A DNA stretch of 64,000 nt from an uncultured Kordiimonas sp. (GTDB lineage: Bacteria > Pseudomonadota > Alphaproteobacteria > Sphingomonadales > Kordiimonadaceae), in contig CANMRM010000001.1 of the NCBI GenBank assembly GCA_947500295.1, positions 1,426,001-1,490,000 on the forward strand, given 5' to 3'. Shown here piece after piece: positions 1 through 7,991 of the stretch (its first letter is position 1; every line of letters starts with the position of its first letter). The notes below the pieces were generated by a model. That model worked only from the letters and a program-made list of their open reading frames with translations. It had not been told where the DNA came from and ran no database searches. The position numbers were made by a program, and so were the translations under genes.

Positions 1-196
1 CAAAAACTCCCTGATTGCGCCGCGTTACCACATAGCGGTCGGTAGCGAGTTGCCGCAAAGCGTCCCGAACGGGCGTACGGCTCACGCCGCAAAGATCAAC
101 AAGTTCACCCTCTTTAAGGTGTGCCCCGGGGGAAAATGCGCCGCTCAGTATATTCTCCCGGATGAGGAAATATGCTTTTTCTGTCGCTTTCGACAT
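1..196 (-). CDS. GntR-family transcriptional regulator, N-terminal part (cut by window edge)
   Basis: Only the first 65 codons lie in the window; the gene runs off base 1. The visible part is a GntR winged helix-turn-helix. It has an opening helix (KAYFLIRENILSGAFSPG), the LKEGELVDLCGVSRTP turn and recognition segment, then VRDALRQLATDRYVV and the wing. The ligand-binding domain is outside the window, so the subfamily (FCD such as FadR/VanR, or other) cannot be read directly. It is divergent from the TonB-dependent receptor at 386, and two GTATAC-centred sites lie between them, which is the operator type used by many FCD members. It probably represses itself and the receptor in the absence of a metabolite; that is inference. 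Confidence 0.88.
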   Translation of the reverse strand, partial: MSKATEKAYFLIRENILSGAFSPGAHLKEGELVDLCGVSRTPVRDALRQLATDRYVVTRRNQGVF

Positions 197-201
197 CTGA
201 T

Positions 202-243
202 TTGTATACTCCGCCGTAAAGAATTCATCTTTAATGTATACAA
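202..243. promoter_or_regulatory. Paired GTATAC operator-like sites between gntR and the TonB receptor
   Basis: TTGTATAC at 202-209 and its exact reverse complement GTATACAA at 236-243 form an 8-bp inverted repeat. Each copy is itself centred on the palindrome GTATAC. GntR/FCD regulators commonly bind TTGTATACAA-like palindromes. The right copy overlaps the predicted -35 region of the receptor gene and the left copy lies just before the start of the gntR gene, so one dimeric regulator could control both directions. Confidence 0.6.
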
Positions 244-266
244 TATTATTGAAGATGCAATATAAT
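237..266 (+). promoter_or_regulatory. Probable sigma70 promoter of the TonB receptor gene
   Basis: A perfect -10 box TATAAT lies at 261-266. TATACA at 237-242, 18 bases upstream, is a 4/6 match to the -35 box and sits inside the right GTATAC operator, as expected for a repressed promoter. The leader to the chosen start at 386 would be about 110 bases. Confidence 0.5.
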
Positions 267-385
267 GACTTAGTTCAGAGTTACATATGAAGGAGACAAC
301 GCGCACGCGGGGGTGGGTGATGGAAGGTCGCACCACCGGGTACCAACAGCTGATAAATAGTGTGCGCGAAATGGAGGAGGAGACT

Positions 386-2983
386 ATGAACTCATTGAAC
401 CGGCGCTCGCGCGCAATCGCGGGTGTATCGACACTCGCCATTGCGGCAACAGCCTTTTTAGGCAGCCCTGTTTCAGCGCAGCAGGATGCCGACGAAGAAC
501 AGTTTTCATTTGAAGAAATCGTGGTAACGGCACGGCGGCGGGCTGAAAGCCTGAAAGACGTGCCCGGTACGGTGTCAGTTGTATCATCTGCGACCATCCG
601 CGACGCGGGTGTGGAGCGTGCCGAAGATTTTATTGCCCTGACGCCAGGTGTTTCGATTGTGGATGCCGCCGAAGTGGGCGACAGCCAGGTGAATATCCGC
701 GGCATTAACGGCGCGCGGGACGCGGAAAACAGCTTTGCGTTTGTTCTGGACGGCGTGTTGATGACCAACCCGGCCGCGTTCAACCGCGAATTCACCAACC
801 TGAGCCAGATCGAAATTTTCAAAGGCCCACAGGGTGCTATCTATGGCCGCAACGCTGCCGCGGGTGCGATCATCGCAACGACCCGCAAGCCGGGCAACGA
901 GTTTGGCATTCAGGCAGAAGGCAGCTACGGCAACAATGAAAGCATCGATTTTGCCGCGGCAATTGAGGGGCCTCTTGTAGAGGACAAACTTGCAATCCGG
1001 ATCGGCGGTGATTACCGCACGACAGACGGCTTCTTCCGCAACAGCTTCCAGAATAACGATGCAATCGTCGATCGGTTCGAGGGCTATAATCTCGACGGCC
1101 GCCTTATTTGGACACCTACCGAAAACCTCGAGATTGACAGCAAAATCAGATACGGCGAGGTGGACGCAAGCTCGATCACCTTTAACGCCACATTTCATTT
1201 GCCAAACTTCGCGGCTGGCGCCAATTCACCGCTCGCGAATGAAGACGTGAATGACCATGAGTTTGTTTTCCAGCCGAATATCGTGTCTGACAACAATCAG
1301 ACGGCGTTCGAGTTTTCGTCGAAATTCGATTATGACATGGACGGCATGACCCTGACGGGCTGGGTGCTCTATAGCGATATCGAAAATGACCTGATCGCTG
1401 ACGGTACGTCGGCGGCGTTTGGCTTTTTCAACAACGACCCAACCTGTCGGCAGACCACCGCCGACCTGAATGCGGCCGGCGTAACACTGCCCGCCCCGCA
1501 GATTTTGGGTACTGTGCCGGACGGCATTATCTTTACGCCTGACTTTTCTGGATCTTTCTTTGGGCCCTATACACCCACCACGTGTGATGGCATCCAGGAG
1601 CAGCTGAGAAACCAGCAGGACTTCAGCTTTGAATTACGCCTTGCGTCAGACGACAGTGCGGACCTGCGCTGGATGGCAGGCATCTATTTCCTCGATATTG
1701 ACCGGCAGGTTGGCGTTTCTCTGAACCGCGATAGCGGCGCTGCGCCGATCCGGGGGCTGGTGCAGGCGGATGGTCCCAACCGTACCGAGGCGCTGGTTTA
1801 CGATGATTTCGACAGCAATGTGTATGCGGTGTTTGGCCAAATTCAGTACGACCTGAATGACGACGTCGAATTCTCCGCGGCTCTGCGGTATGACCGTGAG
1901 GAGCGTCAGGTATCCAATCTGGTGCCGACCGATCTTACATCGACCGTGATTGACCTGAACTTCGATGGTGTTTTCAATGACCCGCTCAATCCGGGTCTGA
2001 GTGACCTTGTGAACCCGTCGGGGGTGATTGAGGATCAGGAACGTACGTTCGAAGAGTTCCAGCCCAAGCTTTCGGTGACATGGGATGTGTCTGATGACAC
2101 AACTCTGTTCGCGAACTGGGGTGTTGGCTTCAAGGCAGGCGGCTTCAACAACGCCGGTAGTGCCGCGACCGTTGATATCTTCATCAACAACTTCATCAAT
2201 AATCAGATTTCTGACTTTGCTGACCAGATCGGAGATACATTGCCGACGGTGCAGGATGACTATCGAAAGGAAACGTCGAGTGCGTTTGAGGTGGGCTTCA
2301 AGTCGCGGCTGTTTGACGGTCGGTTGAGTCTTGAAGGTGCCGCTTACTACACGGATGTTACCGACAGCCAGTTCTTCGAGTTTTATGTCGGCACGTTTGG
2401 CCTGTTGCGGGTTGTGTCCAACATCGACGAGCTTGAACTCTATGGTTTTGAGTTTGCAGCTAACGCTCGCATGACAGACTGGTGGAACCTGTATGGTGGC
2501 ATCAGCGTGACGGAAAGCGAGATCAAGGCCAACAGTTCCCGGCCCGACACTGTGGGCAACAAGGCGCCCTATACGCCGGACTACACGATGAATTTCGGCT
2601 CTCAGTTTGATTTTGACGTGAACGAAGACTACAGCCTGATCGCACGCGCAGATGTGACCATTGTGGGCCCAACCTGGTTCCATACCCAGCAGGGTGGTGA
2701 AAACGCCACGATCTTTAACCCGCTGTTTGCTCTGTCCATTTTCGGTCCGGATTCAGGTCCGCTTGGTATTGCAGACTTCAGCAATGCGCGCCGTGATGCC
2801 TATACGACACTGGATGTTCGTGCCGGTATTCGGGGAGAAAACTGGTCTCTGATCGGTTTTGCCCGCAACCTTACAAACACCAGGTATCTCGAAGAGGTAA
2901 TTCCGGCACCCGAGTTCGGTGGGTCTTTCAACCATCCAGGGTCTCGCCGGTCTTATGGTTTGGAGTTGAGCTTCAACTTCTAG
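386..2983 (+). CDS. TonB-dependent outer-membrane receptor
   Basis: An 865-residue TonB-dependent receptor. It has a signal peptide ending near SPVSAQ and the TonB-box-like EEIVVTARR. A plug domain follows (VPGTVSVVSSATIRDAG, the LTPGVSI segment, NIRGINGARD, VLDGV, IEIFKGPQGAIYGRNAAAG), then a long 22-strand-type barrel ending in phenylalanine (ELSFNF). It imports a scarce substrate across the outer membrane using TonB energy; the substrate cannot be read from sequence. I chose ATG 386 over the upstream in-frame ATG 287 because GGAGGAG lies just before it and the signal peptide then starts normally. A GntR regulator lies upstream and a strong terminator follows, so it is probably transcribed alone. 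Confidence 0.93.
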   Translation: MNSLNRRSRAIAGVSTLAIAATAFLGSPVSAQQDADEEQFSFEEIVVTARRRAESLKDVPGTVSVVSSATIRDAGVERAEDFIALTPGVSIVDAAEVGDSQVNIRGINGARDAENSFAFVLDGVLMTNPAAFNREFTNLSQIEIFKGPQGAIYGRNAAAGAIIATTRKPGNEFGIQAEGSYGNNESIDFAAAIEGPLVEDKLAIRIGGDYRTTDGFFRNSFQNNDAIVDRFEGYNLDGRLIWTPTENLEIDSKIRYGEVDASSITFNATFHLPNFAAGANSPLANEDVNDHEFVFQPNIVSDNNQTAFEFSSKFDYDMDGMTLTGWVLYSDIENDLIADGTSAAFGFFNNDPTCRQTTADLNAAGVTLPAPQILGTVPDGIIFTPDFSGSFFGPYTPTTCDGIQEQLRNQQDFSFELRLASDDSADLRWMAGIYFLDIDRQVGVSLNRDSGAAPIRGLVQADGPNRTEALVYDDFDSNVYAVFGQIQYDLNDDVEFSAALRYDREERQVSNLVPTDLTSTVIDLNFDGVFNDPLNPGLSDLVNPSGVIEDQERTFEEFQPKLSVTWDVSDDTTLFANWGVGFKAGGFNNAGSAATVDIFINNFINNQISDFADQIGDTLPTVQDDYRKETSSAFEVGFKSRLFDGRLSLEGAAYYTDVTDSQFFEFYVGTFGLLRVVSNIDELELYGFEFAANARMTDWWNLYGGISVTESEIKANSSRPDTVGNKAPYTPDYTMNFGSQFDFDVNEDYSLIARADVTIVGPTWFHTQQGGENATIFNPLFALSIFGPDSGPLGIADFSNARRDAYTTLDVRAGIRGENWSLIGFARNLTNTRYLEEVIPAPEFGGSFNHPGSRRSYGLELSFNF

Positions 2984-3005
2984 CCCAGCCCGGCAGACAG
3001 ATGTC

Positions 3006-3036
3006 AAAAAAAAGGGCGCCTTCGGGCGCCCTTTTG
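3006..3036. terminator. Bidirectional intrinsic terminator
   Basis: The stem GGGCGCC (3014-3020) pairs with GGCGCCC (3025-3031) around a TTCG tetraloop. It is preceded by an A tract (3006-3013) and followed by TTTT. It lies between the convergent receptor gene and the NUDIX gene and can serve both strands. Confidence 0.9.
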
Positions 3037-3057
3037 TATTCAATGTCCTTCTACGGC

Positions 3058-3726
3058 CTAGCGAATATTGCGTACTTCCTCAGGGTTAATAACCCGATAG
3101 AGCATTGCAGGCCGATGCGGTCCTTTGGAATATTTTTTGCCGGTCGCTTCAATCACGTCGAGCGAGAATATCCACTTGCGGAAATTCCGTTTGTCTCTTG
3201 GCTTGTCCGTCGCCTTTTCATAAACGTCCTGCAGGTAGGACAGCGTGAATTCCTCAGGCATCAACTTGAGACCAACCGTGGAATAATCCATTTTGGCCGC
3301 AAGTCGCGTCTTTGCCAGATCCAGAATTTCCGAGTGATCAAACGAAAGGTCAGGCAGTTCATCGACAGAAAACCACTCGGCTTCTGTAGCGTCTGTGCCT
3401 GCTTTCAAAGTGAGATCCTTGCCCGGGATAAGCGCGTAGTATGCGACGCTGATAACCCGTTCACGCGGATCGCGATCAACACGGCCGAAAGTGTAAAGCT
3501 GCTCAAGATAGACCCCGCTTATGCCCGCTTCTTCCTGCAGTTCGCGAACGGCGCAGTTGTCCACATTTTCGTCAATTTTTACAAAGCCGCCAGGTAGCGC
3601 CCATTGGCCTTTAAATGGTTCGGTCCCCCGCTTAATCAGCAAGACCTTAAGTTCCCCGTCCATAACTGTCAGGATCACAATGTCAGTCGTGACAGCCGGA
3701 TGAGGATATTCATATGTATATGTCAT
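3058..3726 (-). CDS. NUDIX hydrolase with C-terminal winged-helix domain (NrtR-like)
   Basis: 222 residues. The N-terminal two thirds is a NUDIX fold with an intact Nudix box: G, five residues, E, seven residues, RELQEEAGI. The box follows LPGGFVKIDENVD. The C-terminal third (about residues 150-215: LMPEEFTLSYLQDVYEKA, then KRNFRKWIFSL) matches the winged helix found in NrtR-type proteins, which sense ADP-ribose or NAD intermediates and repress NAD or sugar genes. An intact box also permits catalysis, for example ADP-ribose pyrophosphatase. No NAD genes are adjacent, so whether it is enzyme, regulator or both is open. It is convergent with the TonB receptor and apparently monocistronic. Confidence 0.85.
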   Translation of the reverse strand: MTYTYEYPHPAVTTDIVILTVMDGELKVLLIKRGTEPFKGQWALPGGFVKIDENVDNCAVRELQEEAGISGVYLEQLYTFGRVDRDPRERVISVAYYALIPGKDLTLKAGTDATEAEWFSVDELPDLSFDHSEILDLAKTRLAAKMDYSTVGLKLMPEEFTLSYLQDVYEKATDKPRDKRNFRKWIFSLDVIEATGKKYSKGPHRPAMLYRVINPEEVRNIR

Positions 3727-3752
3727 AAAGTTTTACCCACAAACCCCCACTA

Positions 3753-3770
3753 CTTGCCCAACCGGGCAAG
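3753..3770. promoter_or_regulatory. Perfect hairpin/palindrome upstream of the NUDIX gene
   Basis: CTTGCCC-AACC-GGGCAAG lies 27-44 bases upstream of the NUDIX start, in a 207-base gap. A second smaller stem, CGCCC-TGC-GGGCG, lies at 3827-3839. Either could be an operator for the NUDIX/winged-helix protein itself or a leader hairpin. Nothing else is seen in this gap. Confidence 0.35.
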
Positions 3771-3933
3771 GCTCATAAACAGGTCGGCAGCGCAACTTGC
3801 CGTTTTACCGGCTATCCGAAGACATCCGCCCTGCGGGCGATATCTTATTGTACTAATACACTATTTGCCACATTTTTTTATAATTCTGACACAAACTATT
3901 GCTGGTGGAATAATGGCTTACCTATCGTTGCAG

Positions 3934-4533
3934 TCAGTTTTGCTGTCGCCGTGCGGTAGCGAGCAGAGCAATGTATTTTCCGTAGTATCTTTCTTCCGCC
4001 TGAACGCAGTAATTATTCACCGTTGAGGACGCCGTGTCGATCAAGGTCTGCTGCGCGGAAACCCGGTAGCCATATTCAAATCCGTAAACATCTGCAGCCA
4101 TGTCTTTCATAAGCGATGCCTGCTCTTCACGGGGCATAGCTTCAAGAACCGCATAATCGGGTTCTTCATAATGAGCGAGCAGAATTTGCTGAAGGTTACG
4201 GCTCACGAGCGCATTGATCGGAGCCAAATTCACATTCAGTTCATGCCGCTTGCACAGATGAGAATACGCCCGGAAGTCGGACGCATCCTTGATATAGTGG
4301 TAGAGTTGCTGGTTGGTTCTGCGAAACTTCAGCCAGAGGTCGAGCGACACAAGTCGTAGTTCATCGGCGTTTGTCGGGACCGGAATGTTTCCCCGTGTGC
4401 TGTCGACAAATCTCGGGTCCCGGTCCAGGGCTTGCTCCGACTGGGAGCTCTGGCCGCGTGTGGGCTGCGCCTGCGCAAATGTAGTCGTGGTGGCGACAAG
4501 GAGACAAACAATAGAAATGGTGCGGATCAACAT
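3934..4533 (-). CDS. Secreted or periplasmic protein of unknown function
   Basis: 199 residues that I do not recognise. A clear signal peptide (MLIRTISIVCLLVATTTTFAQA) is followed by a polar, largely alpha-helical mature region. Two cysteines (HLCKRH and NNYCVQ) are about 75 residues apart and could form a disulphide in the periplasm. Helical segments include LWLKFRRTNQQLYHYI and AALLATARR-type ends. It has its own upstream region and is divergent from the S26-like gene at 4632. No functional inference is made beyond export. Confidence 0.7.
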   Translation of the reverse strand: MLIRTISIVCLLVATTTTFAQAQPTRGQSSQSEQALDRDPRFVDSTRGNIPVPTNADELRLVSLDLWLKFRRTNQQLYHYIKDASDFRAYSHLCKRHELNVNLAPINALVSRNLQQILLAHYEEPDYAVLEAMPREEQASLMKDMAADVYGFEYGYRVSAQQTLIDTASSTVNNYCVQAEERYYGKYIALLATARRQQN

Positions 4534-4631
4534 AGTGACTATCCGATTGCTGACATAAAATGAGCTGAAGCTTTTATTTTGAAGGTGCTTTTGTCAATAT
4601 AGATAAACAAAGTCTTCGCAGGGAACCAGCC

Positions 4632-5114
4632 ATGAGCAATGCGCTGTTGACAACAATGCTGTTTGGACTGGCATCTTATGCCGGGGCGGATACCGGTGAG
4701 TGCGTGACCGTGGAAACATCGATAGACGGATCCTCGCTTCAGGGCCAGCTTTGGCAGGGGCAGGCCATCACAGTGTATGGCAAGGGGTGCGGGCAACCAG
4801 AGCGCTATGACTATGTGGTATTTCGTGCTGCTGACTTCGCTCCGCAGATCATCAAGCAATTGTGGGGGATGCCAGGTGACACGCTGGTTGTGCTGACAAA
4901 CGGCCGGTTTCAAATCAATGGGGTGGAGGCAAAAACACCCTTTGGCAAGCCTTATGTGTTGCTGGGTTCAGCGCTGACACGTTTCAAGAAACTGGAGGGC
5001 GCGCTGACCGACTATCTGGTGCTCGGCCATCCGGGCAGTGATGACTCTGCAAGACTTGGCCTCATCCGCGAGCGCGATATTCTTGGCTTTGTGCCGCGTG
5101 ACAAAGCGCCTTAA
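4632..5114 (+). CDS. S26-family (signal peptidase I / TraF-like) peptidase, small exported form
   Basis: 160 residues with signal peptidase I boxes in order: GSSLQGQL (residues 33-40, Ser35 in the catalytic serine position of GxSMxPTL), YDYVVFR (60-65), IIKQLWGMPGD (73-83, Lys75 in the catalytic lysine position) and GSDDSARLG (135-143, the SxDSRxxG box). The Met-x-Pro-Thr core after the serine is replaced by Leu-Gln-Gly-Gln. The only hydrophobic segment is the short N-terminus, which looks cleavable rather than a double membrane anchor. It may be a periplasmic specialised peptidase like TraF or a degenerate homologue. Its end overlaps the convergent D-aminoacylase gene by 4 bases. No conjugation genes are nearby. 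Confidence 0.72.
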   Translation: MSNALLTTMLFGLASYAGADTGECVTVETSIDGSSLQGQLWQGQAITVYGKGCGQPERYDYVVFRAADFAPQIIKQLWGMPGDTLVVLTNGRFQINGVEAKTPFGKPYVLLGSALTRFKKLEGALTDYLVLGHPGSDDSARLGLIRERDILGFVPRDKAP

Positions 5115-6889
5115 GCCGCTTTGGAGTTCTTGTTTCCGACGCGTACCAGGCGGCCGGGCAGCGCACCTGTAAGGACGTCGTTGCGGACCACCGGAACGCC
5201 GTCAACGATTGTGGTAATATAGCCTTCGGCATCCTGGAGCAATCGTTGCCCGCCTGCGGGCAGGTCCTGAACCATACGCGGAGGCTTCAGGCTCAGTCGC
5301 TGGTGATCAATGACATTGATGTTGGCTTTGAGGCCAACCTTGAGGCGGCCACGATCCGAGAATCCAGCGAAGTCGGCAAGCTCAGATGTCAGTTTTTTAA
5401 CTGCGGTTTCGATCGCAATTGAGCCTTTGCCATTTCGGTCGCGCGCCCAGTGCAGCAGCAGATAACTTGGGAAGCTGGCATCGCATATTGTACCCACGTG
5501 CGCACCGCCATCCGATAGTCCCATGATGGCCTGTGGGTGGCTCATCATCTCGAAAACGGCGTCATAGTTCAGGTCGGTGTAGTTGTAGATCGGAAAATAC
5601 AGAAACTCCTGACCATCTTTCTCAAGCAGGATGTCATAGATTTTTTCCAGCGGTTTAACACCGTCTGCTTCCGCTGCTTTATAGACAGATTGCTCGATCG
5701 GTTGCTCATAGTCCGGGTTTTCACCAAGCCTGAACATCTTGCATGAGATAAAGTCTATCTGTGCCAGAAGCATGTCGGCGATTGGTGGAATGGGTGTGCC
5801 GTCACCCGCCAGCTTCTCCGAACTTTCGCTCAGAAGCTGCGCTTTGAATTCGGGCTTGCGCATCTGAGCCACCCGGTCTGCCAGCGGCAGATGGCTTATC
5901 TTCTTGTAGCTTGGAAACCCAATAAACGGATGGAATGTACACTGCAGGCCCAAAATTACTCCGATGCCGCGCGGTGCCACCTGAAGACTGATATTCAGGC
6001 CGCGTTTTTTTGCATCCTCGCTGCGTTCCAGAATCTGCCGCCATTGTTTGGGGGCAAAATCCCGCTGCATGAGCGAAAGCGAGAAAGGTCTGCCACCGGC
6101 ACCCGCCATAAACTGCTCCAGCAGCTTCCACTCGCGATCAAAAGCGTCTGGGTCTCCGCGTTCCAGGTCAAAGTCATTGACTGCTTGCAGGATGCCATGG
6201 TCCAGACCGTCAAATGCGGCGGCAATGCCGTGAAGTTCGTCCGCTGTCGCTTCAGACGAGGGTGTCCATTCTCCGTCCGCAGAGCGGTGTACATCGGAGC
6301 GTCCGGTCGAAAAGCCAACTGCCCCAGCCTCAAGCGCTGCGCGAGTTAGGTCGCGCATTCTAGCAATGTCATCATCCGTCGCCGCTTCGTTAAAAACCGC
6401 ACGCTCGCCCATCACATAAACCCGAAGCGGGTCATGCACGACCTGGGCGGCAAAGTCGATTGTGTGTGGGAAATCAATCGCTTGCATATAGTCTTCGAAG
6501 CTTTCCCAGTTCCATGTTATGCCCTCCGAAAGGGCGGTGCCCGGAATGTCTTCAACCCCCTCCATCAAGCGCACCAGCTTTTCGTGGTCAGCAGGTTTCA
6601 CCGGCGCAAAGCCAACTCCGCAACTGCCCATCACAACGGTTGTGACGCCGTGGTAGACGCTGGGTTCGAACTTTTCGTCCCAGCTGACCTGTCCGTCATA
6701 GTGTGTGTGAAGGTCAATGAAGCCAGGTGTGACGATGGCACCAGCCGCGTCAATGACTTGATCTGCCTGACCGTCGCAGACACCGACTTCAGCAATCAGG
6801 CCATCCTTGATTCCGATGTCAGCTTCAAACGGCGTGCCGCCGTTGCCGTCGTAGACAAGGCCGTTCCGGATCACGAGGTCAAAAGACAT
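5111..6889 (-). CDS. D-aminoacylase / N-acyl-D-amino-acid deacylase family amidohydrolase
   Basis: 592 residues from the chosen start. It begins with the amidohydrolase beta-sandwich ([18 protein letters not shown]). The metal motif [12 protein letters not shown] (57-67) follows, then GSCGVGFAP with the conserved cysteine near residue 90. The C-terminal SDGGAHVG carries an aspartate, and the usual return to the small domain closes the protein. The family hydrolyses N-acyl-D-amino acids or related cyclic amides using zinc. I chose ATG 6889 because AAGGAG lies six bases upstream; the ATG at 6895 abuts that ribosome site. It is cotranscribed behind the BASS transporter with a 14-base gap, which suggests uptake and hydrolysis of one substrate. 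The exact substrate is unknown. Confidence 0.87.
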   Translation of the reverse strand: MSFDLVIRNGLVYDGNGGTPFEADIGIKDGLIAEVGVCDGQADQVIDAAGAIVTPGFIDLHTHYDGQVSWDEKFEPSVYHGVTTVVMGSCGVGFAPVKPADHEKLVRLMEGVEDIPGTALSEGITWNWESFEDYMQAIDFPHTIDFAAQVVHDPLRVYVMGERAVFNEAATDDDIARMRDLTRAALEAGAVGFSTGRSDVHRSADGEWTPSSEATADELHGIAAAFDGLDHGILQAVNDFDLERGDPDAFDREWKLLEQFMAGAGGRPFSLSLMQRDFAPKQWRQILERSEDAKKRGLNISLQVAPRGIGVILGLQCTFHPFIGFPSYKKISHLPLADRVAQMRKPEFKAQLLSESSEKLAGDGTPIPPIADMLLAQIDFISCKMFRLGENPDYEQPIEQSVYKAAEADGVKPLEKIYDILLEKDGQEFLYFPIYNYTDLNYDAVFEMMSHPQAIMGLSDGGAHVGTICDASFPSYLLLHWARDRNGKGSIAIETAVKKLTSELADFAGFSDRGRLKVGLKANINVIDHQRLSLKPPRMVQDLPAGGQRLLQDAEGYITTIVDGVPVVRNDVLTGALPGRLVRVGNKNSKAA

Positions 6890-6903
6890 GTTCATCTCCT
6901 TCA

Positions 6904-7833
6904 TCAAGATGTGGCCCGCATTGGCAGCGGGCGGTATTTTCTGTAGAGGGCAGCGAGACTAAAACCACCGATAAGATGCCAGATACTCCAACTGCCTACC
7001 AGTATCGCAGCGTCACCAAGGCCACCAAGTTGGGTCATGACAATGATCAGGCCGAGGCCTGCATTCTGGATTCCCACCTCGAACACCAGTGCACGTGCTT
7101 TGCGCTTGTCGTTCAGGAACAGTTGACCAATCATCCCTCCGGTAAGAAATGCAACGCCGTTGTGGAGCACGACAAGCGGCAGTATCTGCATGCCATGTGA
7201 GGCCACAACATCAAAATTGGTGATGAGCCCCGAGACTATCAGGCCAACAAGAATTAGCAGCGAGACCGGCATGAAGCGCGTGTGCAACACAACAGCCAGA
7301 GCAGGGCGTTTCCAGGAAACCAGCAGGCCAAGTGCCAGCGGAATAACCAAAATGATCATGGTGTTCTGAACAAAAGCGGCGCGGTCGATATTGATGTCGT
7401 CGATCAGTGCATTGGCCGGACCATGAAGCGACACCCAGAACAGGATCGCAAGCGGTAGCATGAGGGCAGAAAAAACAGACGACAACATGGTGAGTGAAAC
7501 AGAATAGGCGGAATCTCCACCGGCTATTTTGGTGATCAGGTTGGACATGGCACCGCCGGGACAGCAAGCAACAATTATCATGCCCAAGGCCATACCGGCA
7601 GGCAGGGACAGCCCTTTTATCAGCAGAAGGGTAACCAGGGGCAGCGCGACAATCTGGGCGGTGAAACCTACCAGCATCGAGGTCGGGTGAGAGCGGACAA
7701 ATGCGAAATCTGCCGGACGCAGGCTGAGCGCGACCGTCAACATGGTGAATGCGAGTGACGCTGACAGAACCAGTTGCGTTATCGGGTCGACAGCGATGGA
7801 AACCATGTCCGCCGTAGTTGCCGCTTCGTTCAT
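6904..7833 (-). CDS. Bile acid:sodium symporter (BASS/SBF) family transporter
   Basis: 309 residues, hydrophobic throughout with 9-10 predicted membrane helices. SBF-family features include GMIIVACCPGGAMSNLITKIAGGD (conserved CPGG and SN crossing region) and a VGIQNAGLGLIIV segment in the second half. The family couples uptake of organic anions to sodium. ATG 7833 was chosen over an upstream in-frame start at 7992 because GGAGAGA precedes it and the longer form would add a non-homologous basic extension overlapping the divergent gene. It is the first gene of a two-gene operon with the D-aminoacylase-type hydrolase, so an organic acid or acylated amino acid is a plausible cargo (inference). 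Confidence 0.88.
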   Translation of the reverse strand: MNEAATTADMVSIAVDPITQLVLSASLAFTMLTVALSLRPADFAFVRSHPTSMLVGFTAQIVALPLVTLLLIKGLSLPAGMALGMIIVACCPGGAMSNLITKIAGGDSAYSVSLTMLSSVFSALMLPLAILFWVSLHGPANALIDDINIDRAAFVQNTMIILVIPLALGLLVSWKRPALAVVLHTRFMPVSLLILVGLIVSGLITNFDVVASHGMQILPLVVLHNGVAFLTGGMIGQLFLNDKRKARALVFEVGIQNAGLGLIIVMTQLGGLGDAAILVGSWSIWHLIGGFSLAALYRKYRPLPMRATS

Positions 7834-7991
7834 TTCTCTCTCCCCGGCGCAGAGCCTAGCGATAATGATGTTCATTAACAAGCGGGAAGGAGGACAAGCG
7901 GCCCTTGCTCCTTTCGCTGCGATACGGCATACAAAAAGGAATCCTCGGAGGCACCGTCGCCCGCATTTTATCGATACAGGAAAGCAGATCA

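Noticed and set aside
1646-2683. Long open frame of 345 codons on the minus strand
   Set aside because: It lies wholly inside the TonB receptor gene on the opposite strand, has no signal or family motif and no ribosome site; a frame shadow of GC-rich coding DNA.
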